Shown here: positions 45,408 to 55,059 of the stretch, piece after piece
Numbering within the stretch: the first letter of the stretch is position 1
How the letters are laid out: each line of letters begins with the position of its first letter
Assembly: GCF_016909185.1 (NCBI RefSeq)
Contig: NZ_JAFBFH010000003.1
Span: 124,001-188,000, forward strand
DNA: 64,000 bases
DNA from: Siminovitchia thermophila
Lineage (GTDB): Bacteria; Bacillota; Bacilli; Bacillales; Bacillaceae_C
Direction: 5' to 3'
Notes under the pieces: model-generated
The model's input: the letters and a program-made list of their open reading frames with translations, nothing else
Told to the model about the DNA's origin: nothing
The model's database searches: none
Made by a program: the position numbers and the translations under genes

Positions 45408-45857
45408 TTAAAGCATGTTGATAAACTTTTCATTGATTGTCTCGGCATATTCGGGTGTCCTGCAAATAATCAAACATGTGTCATCTCCGCAAATCGTCCC
45501 CATTATTTCTTCCCAATCAAGGTTATCGATCAGTGCGCCGACGGCCTGGGCATTACCCGGAAGTGTTTTTAATACTATAAAGTTTTCTGTATAATCTATT
45601 CCGATAAAAGACTCCGTCAAAGACCGCTTTAATTTCTGCAGCGGATTAAACCGCTGATCGGCTGGAAGACTGTATTTATACCGGCCGTCCGGAAGGGGAA
45701 CTTTCACCAGATGCAATTCTTTTATATCCCTTGATACGGTTGCCTGCGTAACATTAAAGCCTTGATTTTTCAAGTAATCGACAAGCTCGTCCTGCGTTTC
45801 AATTTCCTTTTTTCCGATCACTTCCCGGATTTTTAAATGGCGCCGTGCCTTGCTCAT
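45408..45857 (-). CDS. argR: Arginine repressor AhrC/ArgR
   Basis: This 149-residue regulator has an N-terminal winged helix ([11 protein letters not shown] near 35-45) and a C-terminal arginine-binding and oligomerisation domain ([14 protein letters not shown] near 120-133, with the paired Asp that bind arginine). As a hexamer it represses arginine synthesis and activates arginine breakdown. The length equals B. subtilis AhrC. The ATG at 45857 sits behind GAGGTGG. The position between yqxC and recN is conserved. Confidence 0.95.
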   Translation of the reverse strand: MSKARRHLKIREVIGKKEIETQDELVDYLKNQGFNVTQATVSRDIKELHLVKVPLPDGRYKYSLPADQRFNPLQKLKRSLTESFIGIDYTENFIVLKTLPGNAQAVGALIDNLDWEEIMGTICGDDTCLIICRTPEYAETINEKFINML

Positions 45858-45934
45858 ATTTTCCACCTCTTACCTTTACATGAAATCGCATTTTTATGCT
45901 ATCCATCATTATTTAGTATTATAATTTTTCATTG

Positions 45935-45963
45935 AAAAAAGGGCAATCTATAACAGATTGCCC
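45935..45963 (-). terminator. Terminator behind yqxC
   Basis: Perfect arms GGGCAATCT (45941-45949) and AGATTGCCC (45955-45963) are followed on the minus strand by TTTTTT. Confidence 0.88.
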
Positions 45964-45965
45964 AA

Positions 45966-46793
45966 TCATTGTGGCTTGTTCAATTGACTATGCGCCTGTT
46001 GTACAATATCCGCCGCTTCCTCGCTGGTATCGTCACTGCCTGTCTCCTTTTCACCTTCATATCGTAAATGAATGAGAAACTCAATGTTTCCTTCACCGCC
46101 GGTAATAGGAGAAAAAGCAAGGTTTTTGACATCGTAGCCTTCGGATATGGCAAACTCTTTTATTTTTATAATGACCTCTTCATGGATTTTCGCGTCTCGT
46201 ATAATGCCTTTTTTACCAACCTGGTCTTTGCCTGCTTCAAACTGAGGCTTGATCAATGCGATGACATCGCTTTTGGGGACAAGTATGTTTTTTAAAACAG
46301 GCAAGATTAAGGTTAATGATATAAAAGAGACATCTATCACTGCCATTTCAGGCTTGATGGGAAATGCATCAGGCGTTACATAGCGAAAATTTGTCCTTTC
46401 CATTACAACAACACGTTCATCCTGTCTTAACTTCCACGCCAACTGATTATAACCCACATCCAAGGCATAAGACAGTCTTGCCCCGTGTTGAAGCGCACAA
46501 TCCGTAAAGCCGCCCGTCGAAGCGCCAATATCCAGCAAAACTTTATCTTTCAAATTCAATTGAAACTGCTGTATAGCTTTTTCCAACTTTAAGCCGCCTC
46601 GGCTCACATAAGGAATGACATTCCCCTTAACAGTGAGGGGAATGTCAATCTCGACCTTTTCACCGGGTTTGTCCAGCCTCGTTTCGTTTGTAAATACAAT
46701 TCCCGCCATAATCGCTCTTTTCGCTTTTTCCCTTGTTTCAATCAAGCCTCTTTCTACCAAGAGCAAATCAAGCCTTGTCTTCTTCACTTTCAT
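45966..46793 (-). CDS. yqxC: TlyA family rRNA methyltransferase (YqxC)
   Basis: This 275-residue protein joins an S4 RNA-binding domain (about 6-65, RLDLLLVERGL) to an FtsJ-type methyltransferase. The AdoMet motif is LLDIGASTGGFTDC near 87, and the catalytic Lys lies in the first part of the domain. TlyA enzymes 2'-O-methylate cytidines in rRNA; some homologues are also called haemolysins. A C-terminal acidic extension (GSDDTSEEAADIV) is unusual. The start ATG lies three bases from the dxs stop, in one unit with dxs. Confidence 0.88.
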   Translation of the reverse strand: MKVKKTRLDLLLVERGLIETREKAKRAIMAGIVFTNETRLDKPGEKVEIDIPLTVKGNVIPYVSRGGLKLEKAIQQFQLNLKDKVLLDIGASTGGFTDCALQHGARLSYALDVGYNQLAWKLRQDERVVVMERTNFRYVTPDAFPIKPEMAVIDVSFISLTLILPVLKNILVPKSDVIALIKPQFEAGKDQVGKKGIIRDAKIHEEVIIKIKEFAISEGYDVKNLAFSPITGGEGNIEFLIHLRYEGEKETGSDDTSEEAADIVQQAHSQLNKPQ

Positions 46794-46796
46794 GTC

Positions 46797-48689
46797 TTAC
46801 GCCCTTTTTTGTTTTTTTGGCATGAGCGCCTTTATTTTCATGACAATATTTTCAGGTGTCATCCCGATTTCTTTTAGCAGTTCCTTCACATTGCCATGCT
46901 CTACAAAGCGGTCGGGCACGCCAATTCTGTCAATAAAAGCATGGCGGTATTCGTGTTCACTCGCAAACTCAAGCACCGCACTGCCAAATCCACCCTGTAA
47001 TACGGCTTCCTCAATCGTCAATATCGGCATATTTCTCCGTAACAGGCCATGCAAAAGTTGTTCATCAAGCGGTTTGATAAAACGGGCGTTGACGACCTGA
47101 ACGGAAATGCCTTGTTTTTCAAGCCTGTTTGCGGCGTCAAGGGCCAACGGGATGGTCGTGCCGAATGTCAGAATCGCTGCGTCTGTTCCCTGTTTTAATA
47201 CTTCCCACGAACCGATTGGTATTTGTTTCAATTCAGAGTCCATTGAGACGCCATATCCGTTCCCCCGGGGAAAACGGAGAGCGATCGGCCCATCATCATA
47301 TTGAATGGCTGTATTGACCATATGCTGGCCTTCATTTTCGTCTTTTGGCATCATAATGACCATGTTCGGCAGATGCCTTAAAAAAGCGATATCGAATACG
47401 CCCTGGTGTGTTTCTCCATCTGCCCCCACCAGACCGGCCCTGTCGATCCCGATAAAAACATTCAGATTTTGCCTGCTGATATCATGAAGGACCTGATCAT
47501 ACGCTCTTTGCAAGAAGGTAGAGTAGATCGCCAAGTACGGCTTCATTTTTTGCGTTGCCAGACCGGCAGCCATTGTTGTCGCATGCTGCTCGGCAATTCC
47601 CACATCAAACATTCGATCGGGGAATTCCTCCGCAAAACCTTCCAGCTTGGATCCGACCGGCATCGCCGGGGTAATGGCCACAATTCGCTCGTCCTTGCGG
47701 GCAAGCTTTCTGACGGTTTCACTTACCAATGAGCTCCACGATGGCGGAGCATTGACTGGCTTGATTAAGTCTCCCGTATCTATTTTATATTGGCCCGTTC
47801 CGTGCCAAGTTCCGATTCTGTCATGTTCAGCGGGTTCGTACCCTTTCCCTTTTTTTGTAATCACATGCAATAAAACGGGACCCTTTGTTTTCTTGGCATA
47901 TGAAATGTTTTCAAACAATGAGTCGAAGTCATGACCATCAACGGGTCCGAGATAAGTGAACCCGAGTTCTTCAAAAAACACACCTGAAACAAGCATATAT
48001 TTCAGACTATCTTTTACCTTTTCCGCTGTTGCCGCCAATTTTCCGCCAACAGCCGGAATCTTTTTCAACAAGTAATCGAGTTCTTCTTTTGCCCAATGGT
48101 ACTTCCCTGCCGTCCTTAGCCTTCCGAGCACGTTATGCAATGCGCCGACATTGGGGGCAATGGACATCTCGTTATCATTGAGAACAACAATCATATCCTT
48201 TTGTTCATGGCCGATATGGTTTAAAGCTTCCAAGGCCATACCGCCAGTTAGAGCTCCGTCGCCAATGACGGGAACCACAAAATTATTTGCCTTTTTGACA
48301 TCGCGTGCAATAGCCATGCCCATCGCCGCCGACAAAGATGTTGAACTGTGTCCTGTTTCCCAAACATCGTGTTCGCTTTCGGACATTTTAGGAAAGCCGC
48401 ACAACCCTTTATATTGGCGGAGGGTGTCAAATTGGCACGCTCTCCCCGTTAAAATCTTGTGTACATATGATTGGTGCCCGACATCCCAAATAATTTTATC
48501 TTTGGGGCTGTCAAAACATTTATGAAGGGCAATCGTCAGCTCTACTACACCTAAATTGGGACCGATATGGCCCCCTGTCCTGGATAATGTTTCTATCAGG
48601 AAACGCCGGATTTCTTCGCTAAGTTCATCTAGCTGCCATATATCAAGTTCCTTTAGAAAAGAGGGATCTTTAATTGACATGAGATCCAA
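46797..48689 (-). CDS. dxs: 1-deoxy-D-xylulose-5-phosphate synthase
   Basis: This thiamine-dependent enzyme of about 630 residues condenses pyruvate and glyceraldehyde 3-phosphate, the first step of the MEP isoprenoid pathway. Landmarks are GGHIGPNLG near 39, [15 protein letters not shown] near 148, the DVGIAEQHA motif (active-site Glu) near 366 and GFGSAV near the C-terminus. The start is set to TTG 48689 because the peptide then aligns with the B. subtilis N-terminus (MDLLSIQDPS); an ATG three codons later (48680) and a GTG at 48698 are alternatives. It stands close to ispA of the same pathway, with oapA and OLE RNA between. Confidence 0.93.
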   Translation of the reverse strand: MDLMSIKDPSFLKELDIWQLDELSEEIRRFLIETLSRTGGHIGPNLGVVELTIALHKCFDSPKDKIIWDVGHQSYVHKILTGRACQFDTLRQYKGLCGFPKMSESEHDVWETGHSSTSLSAAMGMAIARDVKKANNFVVPVIGDGALTGGMALEALNHIGHEQKDMIVVLNDNEMSIAPNVGALHNVLGRLRTAGKYHWAKEELDYLLKKIPAVGGKLAATAEKVKDSLKYMLVSGVFFEELGFTYLGPVDGHDFDSLFENISYAKKTKGPVLLHVITKKGKGYEPAEHDRIGTWHGTGQYKIDTGDLIKPVNAPPSWSSLVSETVRKLARKDERIVAITPAMPVGSKLEGFAEEFPDRMFDVGIAEQHATTMAAGLATQKMKPYLAIYSTFLQRAYDQVLHDISRQNLNVFIGIDRAGLVGADGETHQGVFDIAFLRHLPNMVIMMPKDENEGQHMVNTAIQYDDGPIALRFPRGNGYGVSMDSELKQIPIGSWEVLKQGTDAAILTFGTTIPLALDAANRLEKQGISVQVVNARFIKPLDEQLLHGLLRRNMPILTIEEAVLQGGFGSAVLEFASEHEYRHAFIDRIGVPDRFVEHGNVKELLKEIGMTPENIVMKIKALMPKKQKRA

Positions 48690-48704
48690 ACGGATCACTC
48701 ACTT

Positions 48705-49328
48705 TCATTTCTTGGATTTTTGCTTCGGCCTTTTCTTCTTATGATCTTTGATGATTGTCAGATGGAATCTATCTTCAAGGAACTGCAAAATTTTACCCAC
48801 ATGGAGAATAATATCACGCGAGTATGTAATCGCAAAGGATTTTCCTAACGCCTTTCCGCCAACGGTTATAGCGGCAATAAAACTCGCTAATCCCACATTG
48901 ATTGCGTATTCAACCGATGTAGCTTGAAGATGAATGGACTGGGCAATTTGAATAACGACAAGGGCAGATGCTGTTCCGCTTATAATGCCGGAAATATCTC
49001 CAATGACGTCATTGCAAAAGCTTGCCACCCTGTCCGCGTTTCTTACAATTAAAATGGAATGCTTTGCCCCGTGCACCTTTCTTGCCGCCATTGAATGAAA
49101 GGGCGTTTCATTGGCAGCAGCCGCTGCAATCCCTATCATGTCAAAAAGGATTCCTATGCATACAATTACAAGAACAACAAGAAGGCCCAAAGTCCAAGGC
49201 ACTCCGATCAAAATGCCGTTTGAAGCAATTGAAAAAATAGCCGCTAACACAAAAGTGATAACGGCAATGCTTATACTCCATTTTATAGAATTTTTTATCA
49301 GATGATTCATAATATGTTTGTCATTCAC
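48705..49328 (-). CDS. oapA: OLE-associated protein A (OapA), DUF21-like membrane protein
   Basis: This 207-residue protein has about four membrane helices (roughly 17-38, 46-70, 110-130, 137-158) and a strongly basic tail (HKKKRPKQKSKK). The segment from FDMIGIAAAAANE to NADRVASFCNDVIG resembles the DUF21 transmembrane domain of CorB/CNNM magnesium transporters, but no CBS domains follow. It is encoded directly behind OLE RNA and ahead of dxs, the position of OapA in Bacillus halodurans. OapA binds OLE RNA and brings it to the membrane; the complex is linked to magnesium, cold and alcohol stress. The start codon (GTG at 49328 or ATG at 49310) is uncertain. Confidence 0.85.
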   Translation of the reverse strand: MNDKHIMNHLIKNSIKWSISIAVITFVLAAIFSIASNGILIGVPWTLGLLVVLVIVCIGILFDMIGIAAAAANETPFHSMAARKVHGAKHSILIVRNADRVASFCNDVIGDISGIISGTASALVVIQIAQSIHLQATSVEYAINVGLASFIAAITVGGKALGKSFAITYSRDIILHVGKILQFLEDRFHLTIIKDHKKKRPKQKSKK

Positions 49329-49349
49329 CGTTTATAGGAATTAGTTTGG

Positions 49350-49935
49350 ATGGTTATCATAAGAGTAAAGTTTACGGCTTAGGTCCAGTAGGTTTTCCCA
49401 AGCAGGTACCGCATGTCGCCATGGCGGCGGTTTCCCTTTAAGCCCGCTTTGACAGTGTCGCCAGCTGTCAGACTGGATTGCCACTCAGTCCGCACTGTAA
49501 TCCCCTTATCATATCCTTTGGAACAGTCTAGGAGATTTCCTCAACAACCTTTAACCAAGTTCTTAGCCTCTTTTGCAAAGCTGATTTCATATGGACGGAA
49601 GAAAACGGGACGATGGCCAACCGTTCCGTATTCTTATAACCATAATCCCCTCAAACTTCACGCAAGGCAGGCTACGCTGCTAGTGATGCCCCACATCACA
49701 TTGCAGGTCTATACTCCGCTTTTTCTCACATATAGTGACTGCGGAGCCTCCGCGGCAAAGGGTCCACGCCCACATGCCTTTGTGGATCGCCCTTAAACCT
49801 TTACTCCCAGCTCCAACCCAAGGCTGGGCGCCTCAAGCCGAAACAAGGAACTTCATCGATGTGCCCTTTAGTGAATTTTTAGGCTCACCTTCAGAACCGG
49901 TAGGATGACTAGAATACTGCACCATCCGATAATCT
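49350..49935 (-). ncRNA. ole: OLE RNA (ornate, large, extremophilic RNA)
   Basis: About 590 bases between ispA and oapA have no codon structure but many G- and C-rich stem segments (for example GCGCCCAGCC with GGTTGGAGC, and GCGGAGGCTCCGC). They have their own promoter and are transcribed toward oapA. Size, position (ispA - RNA - oapA - dxs) and neighbour protein match OLE RNA, one of the largest structured bacterial non-coding RNAs, known from extremophilic and anaerobic Firmicutes. It forms a membrane-bound ribonucleoprotein with OapA and further partners. The 3' end is placed from context; the 5' end follows from the -10 box at 49942. Confidence 0.88.
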
Positions 49936-49941
49936 TAAGAA

Positions 49942-49970
49942 ATTATAACATAATCGCTTTTTCATATCAA
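49942..49970 (-). promoter_or_regulatory. Promoter of OLE RNA
   Basis: TTGATA (49970-49965) and a perfect TATAAT (49947-49942) are exactly 17 bases apart, between the ispA stop and the RNA. This gives OLE and oapA a strong start separate from ispA. Confidence 0.8.
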
Positions 49971-49986
49971 ATGATCCAACTGATTT

Positions 49987-50871
49987 CTAATAAGTGCGAA
50001 CCGCAATCAAGTCAGTCATTTGTTCGAGCAAGCCAGTCGACAGCTTCGTCTCCCTTAACGCCGCTTTCGCTTCATGAATATGGTACTGAAGCTGCTTTTT
50101 GGCTCCTTCCATCGTAAGTAGAGAAGGATAAGTGCTTTTTTGTCTGCCGGTGTCACTTCCCACCGGTTTCCCCAATACGTCTTCATCGCCTTCAACATCC
50201 AAAATATCATCACTTATTTGAAATCCTAGGCCAAGATGATATGAAAATTGTTGGAATGATCTGATTTGATCTTCCACGGCCCCGCCGATTGTGGCCCCGG
50301 CCAAAATGGCGAACGATAATAATTTTCCTGTTTTACGGTGGTGGATATTTTCAAGTTCATTTATTGTCAAGGATTTGTTTTCACCTTCCATATCAGCCAC
50401 TTGGCCGCCTACCATTCCCTCGGGACCTGCGCATTGGGCCAGTAAGTGAATCATGCTGACCCGTGTGGCAGGATTTAAAGAAGTATCAGCGGCGATCAAT
50501 TCAAAAGCATATGTAAGCAAACCGTCTCCGGCCAAAATGGCCATCGCCTCTCCATACACTTTATGATTGGTTGGCAACCCTCTCCTTAAATCATCGTTAT
50601 CCATGCTTGGAAGGTCGTCATGAATTAAAGAGTAGGTATGAATCATTTCCAGGGCCAAGGCGGCGGGAAGCCCAAGTATCGGATCTTTGCCAAATGACTT
50701 AATGACAGCAAATAATAAAAGGGGCCTGATTCTTTTTCCCCCGGCTTTTAAAGAGTACGACATCGCGTCCTTCAGTTTGGGAGGAGCTTCAAGTTCCGAG
50801 ATTTTCAATAACAACTGCTCGTTTAATAATTCCTTGTGCGTGTCCATAAATTGGTTCAAATCTGTGGTCAA
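49987..50871 (-). CDS. ispA: Farnesyl diphosphate synthase
   Basis: This 294-residue prenyltransferase adds isopentenyl diphosphate to dimethylallyl and geranyl diphosphate. The first Asp-rich motif is DDLPSMDNDD (85-94) and the second is FQISDDILDVEGD near 225. GGKRIRP near 44 binds isopentenyl diphosphate. Length and the short insert in the first motif fit bacterial FPP synthases. The start is TTG behind GGAGGAGC, overlapping the xseB stop. Confidence 0.93.
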   Translation of the reverse strand: MTTDLNQFMDTHKELLNEQLLLKISELEAPPKLKDAMSYSLKAGGKRIRPLLLFAVIKSFGKDPILGLPAALALEMIHTYSLIHDDLPSMDNDDLRRGLPTNHKVYGEAMAILAGDGLLTYAFELIAADTSLNPATRVSMIHLLAQCAGPEGMVGGQVADMEGENKSLTINELENIHHRKTGKLLSFAILAGATIGGAVEDQIRSFQQFSYHLGLGFQISDDILDVEGDEDVLGKPVGSDTGRQKSTYPSLLTMEGAKKQLQYHIHEAKAALRETKLSTGLLEQMTDLIAVRTY

Positions 50872-51098
50872 TCTTGCTCCTCCTCATGAATGTGAAACTC
50901 TTTTTCGCCTTCTTCGGTCAACACTTTCGTCAATTTTTCTTCCGCGAATTTTAATTTATCATGGCATATTTTAGATAATGCCATCCCTTTTTGATACATT
51001 TCGAGAGCTTCTTCAAGGGGAATATCCCCTTCTTCCAATCGGACGATAATAGCCTCCAGCTCTTCGAGAGCTTGTTCAAACGTCAGTTTCTCACTCAT
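50868..51098 (-). CDS. xseB: Exodeoxyribonuclease VII small subunit
   Basis: This 76-residue, mostly helical protein (FEQALEELEAIIVRLEEGDI and EEALEMYQKGMAL) is the small subunit of exonuclease VII. Several copies bind one XseA and restrain or activate it. Its ATG overlaps the xseA stop (ATGA), and its own stop overlaps the ispA start. Confidence 0.93.
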   Translation of the reverse strand: MSEKLTFEQALEELEAIIVRLEEGDIPLEEALEMYQKGMALSKICHDKLKFAEEKLTKVLTEEGEKEFHIHEEEQD

Positions 51099-52447
51099 TC
51101 TTTTGCCCCCTTTTCCTTCTCATTTATCGTACAAAACAGCTTGCCATCCACAAGCTGGATCGCCAAGTTGTCCCCCTTTTCCGATTGGTGGATGCTTTTG
51201 AGCAGCTTCCCTTCCTCTGTATAAGCTATATTAAACCCTCTTCTCAATATATTTAACGGGTTTAAAGCTTCCAATGTGGCCACTTTTCCAGAAAACTCTC
51301 CAGCTTTGGATTTAAAAACAGCTTTGGATTCCAATGCAAGCCTTCGTTCGGCCCGCAAAACTCTTTCCTTTCCAGACTTCACGATTGACAGTGGATGATA
51401 CCTGGAAAGTCCGTTGCTTAGATCTTCGTAACGATGCTTTTTTTTGAGGAGAATATGGTTTTGGGCATGATGTAGCTTCTCTGTCAATCTGTCCAAATGA
51501 AGCCATTTTTGTTCATATATTCTTTCGGGATTTCTAAACAAATATGATTGTTCCAAATAATTCAGCTTGCTTTTTCCTGTTTTAACAATTGCCGACATGC
51601 TTTGGTATAGCCTTGTTTTGCGCTGCATTAACTGATCCAGCAAATCATTTATGTGAGGGACAGCGAGTTCTGCGGCCGCTGTCGGAGTAGCCGCCCTTAC
51701 ATCGGCCGCAAAATCTGCGATGGTAAAGTCCGTTTCATGGCCTACTGCTGAAATGATGGGAATATGCGAGGCCGCGATTTCCCTAGCCACAATTTCTTCA
51801 TTGAAAGCCCACAATTCCTCTATAGAGCCTCCGCCACGTCCGACAATAAGTACATCGGCAATATTTTTATCATTTGCTTTTCTAATGGCGTGAGCAATGG
51901 AGCCCGAGGCATTTACGCCTTGGACCATTGCCGGAATCACGATGATTTTTCCGATTGGGTAGCGGCGTTTCAAAGTTGTGATAATATCTCTGATTGCGGC
52001 TCCAGTTGGAGATGTAATGACCCCGATCGTCTCGGGAAAAGCGGGAAGTGTTTTTTTCTTCTCCTCATGAAACAGTCCTTCTTTTTCAAGCTTTTCTTTT
52101 AATTGTTCATAAGCAAGATATAGTTCCCCTATTCCGTCCGGCTGCATTTCAGCTACATACATTTGATACTGCCCACTCATTTCATAGACAGTAACGCTCC
52201 CTTTGACAAGGACATGCATGCCGTTTTCCGGTGTGAATTTCAAGCTGGAAGCAAATCTGGAAAACATGACGGCATTAATGCGGGCGTGCTCATCTTTTAA
52301 CGTAAAATACATATGACCGCTCGAATGCCTTTTAAAATTGGATATTTCTCCCTTGACGAGAATGTCCTTAAGATGCGGATCGGCATCAAACTTGCGCTTT
52401 ATATATTTCGTTAGAGCTTTAATCGTTAAATATGTTGGTTTTTCCAT
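51095..52447 (-). CDS. xseA: Exodeoxyribonuclease VII large subunit
   Basis: This 450-residue nuclease degrades single-stranded DNA from both ends. An OB-fold lies at about 10-110 (VKGEISNFKRHSSGHMYFTL), the catalytic core at about 130-320 (GVITSPTGAAIRDI, IVGRGGGSIEELWAFNEE, SAVGHETDFTIADFAAD), and a long coiled coil follows. The ATG at 52447 behind AGGGGT was chosen over an upstream frame from 52513 that crosses the hairpin at 52469. Confidence 0.94.
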   Translation of the reverse strand: MEKPTYLTIKALTKYIKRKFDADPHLKDILVKGEISNFKRHSSGHMYFTLKDEHARINAVMFSRFASSLKFTPENGMHVLVKGSVTVYEMSGQYQMYVAEMQPDGIGELYLAYEQLKEKLEKEGLFHEEKKKTLPAFPETIGVITSPTGAAIRDIITTLKRRYPIGKIIVIPAMVQGVNASGSIAHAIRKANDKNIADVLIVGRGGGSIEELWAFNEEIVAREIAASHIPIISAVGHETDFTIADFAADVRAATPTAAAELAVPHINDLLDQLMQRKTRLYQSMSAIVKTGKSKLNYLEQSYLFRNPERIYEQKWLHLDRLTEKLHHAQNHILLKKKHRYEDLSNGLSRYHPLSIVKSGKERVLRAERRLALESKAVFKSKAGEFSGKVATLEALNPLNILRRGFNIAYTEEGKLLKSIHQSEKGDNLAIQLVDGKLFCTINEKEKGAKE

Positions 52448-52468
52448 TTTTTCTACCCCTATTTCAGC

Positions 52469-52500
52469 AAAAAAGCTGTCCTTATGAATGTGACAGCTTT
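52469..52500 (-). terminator. Hairpin terminator between folD and xseA
   Basis: Arms AAAGCTGTC (52472-52480) and GACAGCTTT (52492-52500) are followed on the minus strand by TTTTTT. It lies 22 bases upstream of the xseA start, so it may attenuate rather than fully separate folD and xseA. Confidence 0.75.
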
Positions 52501-52545
52501 CCGTGCAATCCATATGTTCATTTTACAATGTCTGCTTGTTGATTG

Positions 52546-53400
52546 CTAACGATTTAAAGTCCTTTTTGCTGATTTAACGGTATTGTACAGCAACATGGTA
52601 ATCGTCATCGGTCCAACGCCTCCGGGTACGGGTGTAATGAAAGCGGCTTTTTCTTTTACATCGTCAAAATCGACATCACCACATAGCTTGCCATTTTCAT
52701 CCCTGTTAATCCCGACATCAATAACAACAGCTCCTTCTTTGATATAATCCGCTGTGATCATTTTAGGCTTCCCGACCGCGGCGACGAGAATATCGGCTTG
52801 ATTTGTCAATGATTTCATATCTGCCGTTCTGGAATGGCAGTAAGTCACGGTGGCATTTTCCCGGAGTAAAAGCTGTCCCATCGGTTTTCCGACAATATTG
52901 CTCCGGCCGATAATGACAGCATGTTTGCCTTCCGGATCAATTCCCGTGTGCTTTAACATTTCCATTACCCCAAACGGTGTACAAGGCAGGAAAGTGTCCT
53001 GGCCAGTCATCATTCTGCCAATATTTATGGGGTGAAATCCATCGACATCTTTTTCCGGTGAAATTTTTTCGATTACCTTCATTTCTGAAATATGAGATGG
53101 GAGCGGCAGTTGTACCAAAATGCCGTGAATCGCATCATTTTCGTTCAGTTTTGTAATTTCAGCCAACAATGTTTCTTCAGGTGTATCAGAAGGCAATTCG
53201 ATTAAGAGGGACTCCATGCCAATTTCTCGACAGCTTTTTTGCTTGGATTTGACATATGTTTTGGATGCAGGGTCATCCCCCACTAAAATGACTGCCAACC
53301 CTGGCTTTACGCCCTTTTCGATAAGGGCTGCCACTTCTTCTTCCAATTCGCTCCTTATTTTCTTCGATATGTCTTTTCCATTTATTGTCTTATTTTTCAT
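52546..53400 (-). CDS. folD: Methylenetetrahydrofolate dehydrogenase/cyclohydrolase FolD
   Basis: This 284-residue bifunctional enzyme makes 10-formyl-THF from 5,10-methylene-THF. The catalytic Lys lies in [10 protein letters not shown] near 53-57, Q/D segments GILVQLPLP near 95 and [10 protein letters not shown] near 120, the NADP motif GRSNIVGKP near 165, and [10 protein letters not shown] near 260. Length is normal. The ATG overlaps the nusB stop (ATGA). Confidence 0.95.
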   Translation of the reverse strand: MKNKTINGKDISKKIRSELEEEVAALIEKGVKPGLAVILVGDDPASKTYVKSKQKSCREIGMESLLIELPSDTPEETLLAEITKLNENDAIHGILVQLPLPSHISEMKVIEKISPEKDVDGFHPINIGRMMTGQDTFLPCTPFGVMEMLKHTGIDPEGKHAVIIGRSNIVGKPMGQLLLRENATVTYCHSRTADMKSLTNQADILVAAVGKPKMITADYIKEGAVVIDVGINRDENGKLCGDVDFDDVKEKAAFITPVPGGVGPMTITMLLYNTVKSAKRTLNR

Positions 53401-53801
53401 GTTGATTCCTCCCGCCCCTGTTTCTCTCCTTTTATTTTTGATAAAATTCCATTAATAAATTGCCCCGATTTTTCATCCCCAAATTTTTTCGCCACTTCAA
53501 CGGCCTCATTAATCGCTACATTTGGAGGAACATTAGAGTACTTCAGTTCGTACGTTCCGATCCTGAGAATGTTTAAATCCACCTTTGCCAGCCTCTCAAT
53601 CGACCAGCGTTCCAAGTGTCTGCTGATTTCTTTATCGATGTTCCCGATGTTTTTAACGGTACCAAATATAAGCTCCTCTAAAAATGCATCTGAGGGACTT
53701 TCATCAAGAACATGATTTAATGCTTCCTTTGTATCGGCACCGCTCATGTCGATCTGAAAGAGTGCCTGCAGCGCCTTTTCACGCGCCAATCTTCTTTTCA
53801 T
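53397..53801 (-). CDS. nusB: Transcription antitermination factor NusB
   Basis: This 134-residue all-helical protein binds boxA RNA with NusE (S10) and aids rRNA transcription. Typical blocks are [15 protein letters not shown] near 6-20 and [20 protein letters not shown] near 98-118, where the latter carries the family signature. The ATG lies behind AAAGGAG. Translation is coupled to folD. Confidence 0.93.
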   Translation of the reverse strand: MKRRLAREKALQALFQIDMSGADTKEALNHVLDESPSDAFLEELIFGTVKNIGNIDKEISRHLERWSIERLAKVDLNILRIGTYELKYSNVPPNVAINEAVEVAKKFGDEKSGQFINGILSKIKGEKQGREEST

Positions 53802-54594
53802 CTTTTTCTAAAACTCCTTTTTCAACGAATGGCCATTTTATTTATTTTTATTTTACCACAACGGGCGAAAATCAAGCCGTCTTCCATGAGAAAAAGCACA
53901 AGCTTTTCGTTTAACAACGTAAAGCTGGGACACGCCACGAAACTTCTAATAGCGGCTGTTTTTCCTGTTTTTTGCCCGCTGGTTGCTAGCTGAGCCAATC
54001 GGGCGCTTGGAAGTTGGAGCCCGATTCCTTTTCTCGTTTTACCTCGATGCCTTGAAAGGAGGCCGCCTTACTGCCAGTTAAAGCGGGATAAGGCAAAATT
54101 TCTAGCAGCGGGTGATCGCTGAGTTAAAGCGGGGACGAACGAGCCAAAATAGTCTGTATTTGCTCTTCAAAATAAGCTTTGTGGGACTTTTGCGCCAAGC
54201 TGAACAAAGCTTCTACGAAAAAAAGCGATGTCGCAGGAACTTTTTTATTGCTTATCGTCGTGCTCTGAACTTACTTCCTCGTAAAAGAAAACCACGCAAA
54301 AAAAGCGGGGGCTTTTTCGCGGAGAGAAGACGAAACGCTGACAATGATTTAACGCCCATTACTTCGTACGCATAGTCATACAACAGCGGAGCTTTCCTAT
54401 TTTGTTAAAAAAGCTTGTGTTAAGGAAGCCGTTGCTCGCTGTAATTGTACCCGGGGTAATGAATATGTTCATTGCGGCAATAAACAATGCATATTTCCTG
54501 TAAAAAATGCGACGTTTTTCAAAAGTGATGTCAGACAAAACCGAGCATTAGCCTCGTGAAAATATCGAATTATTTTTTCTATTTCCCAACAACG
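53802..54594. other. Gap between yqhY and nusB with decayed repeat
   Basis: B. subtilis has almost no gap here. This stretch holds a degraded copy of the repeat found at 33301 (GAAACTTCTAATAGCGGC through GAGCCAATCGGGC, about 53935-54035) and a short AAAAAAGC/GCTTTTT hairpin near 54298-54315. A plus-strand open frame of 87 codons at 54112-54375 has low-complexity, basic composition and no ribosome binding site and is not accepted as a gene. It looks like inserted, decaying DNA. Confidence 0.5.
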
Positions 54595-54628
54595 AAAAAG
54601 CCAAAGGGATTTCACCTCTGGCTCTTTT
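54595..54628. terminator. Terminator behind yqhY
   Basis: GCCAAAGG (54600-54607) and CCTCTGGC (54615-54622) with AAAAA before and TTTTT after form a two-way terminator next to the yqhY stop. Confidence 0.7.
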
Positions 54629-55044
54629 TATTGGTTTTGATAATCTTGTTCCGGCTCTTGTTTCGGATTGTCAAATGTCACTCCAACGATGTGAATGTTC
54701 ACTTCTTCGACTTCCAGAGCAGTCATGTTCAAAAGTGCCTGCCTAATATTATCTTGAACCTTTTGAGCTACTGTCGGGATGGAAACGCCAAATTTCATCA
54801 AGCAATACACATCGACCTTTATGCCATCTTCGGCCAGTTCAACACGAATGCCTTTTCCGTGGTTTTTCTTGCCAAGTCGTTCCACTACACCAGTCGCAAA
54901 GCTGCCGCGCATTTGGGCGACCCCTTCTACTTCAGAAGCCGCAATCCCGGCAATTACCTCTATTACCTCAGGGGCAATTTCGATTTTTCCATGAGCCTGA
55001 TCATCGTCCTGATTCATTTCCAACATATTTACGTTTTCTTCCAC
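54628..55044 (-). CDS. yqhY: Asp23/Gls24 family envelope stress protein YqhY
   Basis: This 138-residue protein of the Asp23/Gls24 family has the conserved core from GKIEIAPEVIEVIAGIAASE to VDVYCLMKFGVSIPTVAQKV. In B. subtilis YqhY lowers the activity of acetyl-CoA carboxylase; here too the gene follows accB and accC. The start is GTG six bases behind GGAGGTG. The C-terminus is rich in Gln and acidic residues. Confidence 0.88.
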   Translation of the reverse strand: MEENVNMLEMNQDDDQAHGKIEIAPEVIEVIAGIAASEVEGVAQMRGSFATGVVERLGKKNHGKGIRVELAEDGIKVDVYCLMKFGVSIPTVAQKVQDNIRQALLNMTALEVEEVNIHIVGVTFDNPKQEPEQDYQNQ

Positions 55045-55059
55045 TTGTAACACCTCCGT

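Noticed and set aside
49413-49796. Plus-strand open frame of 127 codons
   Set aside because: It is antisense to the OLE RNA region and has no start signal; lack of stops follows from base composition.
54112-54375. Plus-strand open frame of 87 codons between yqhY and nusB
   Set aside because: Low-complexity basic peptide without ribosome binding site, located in apparently decayed repeat-derived DNA.
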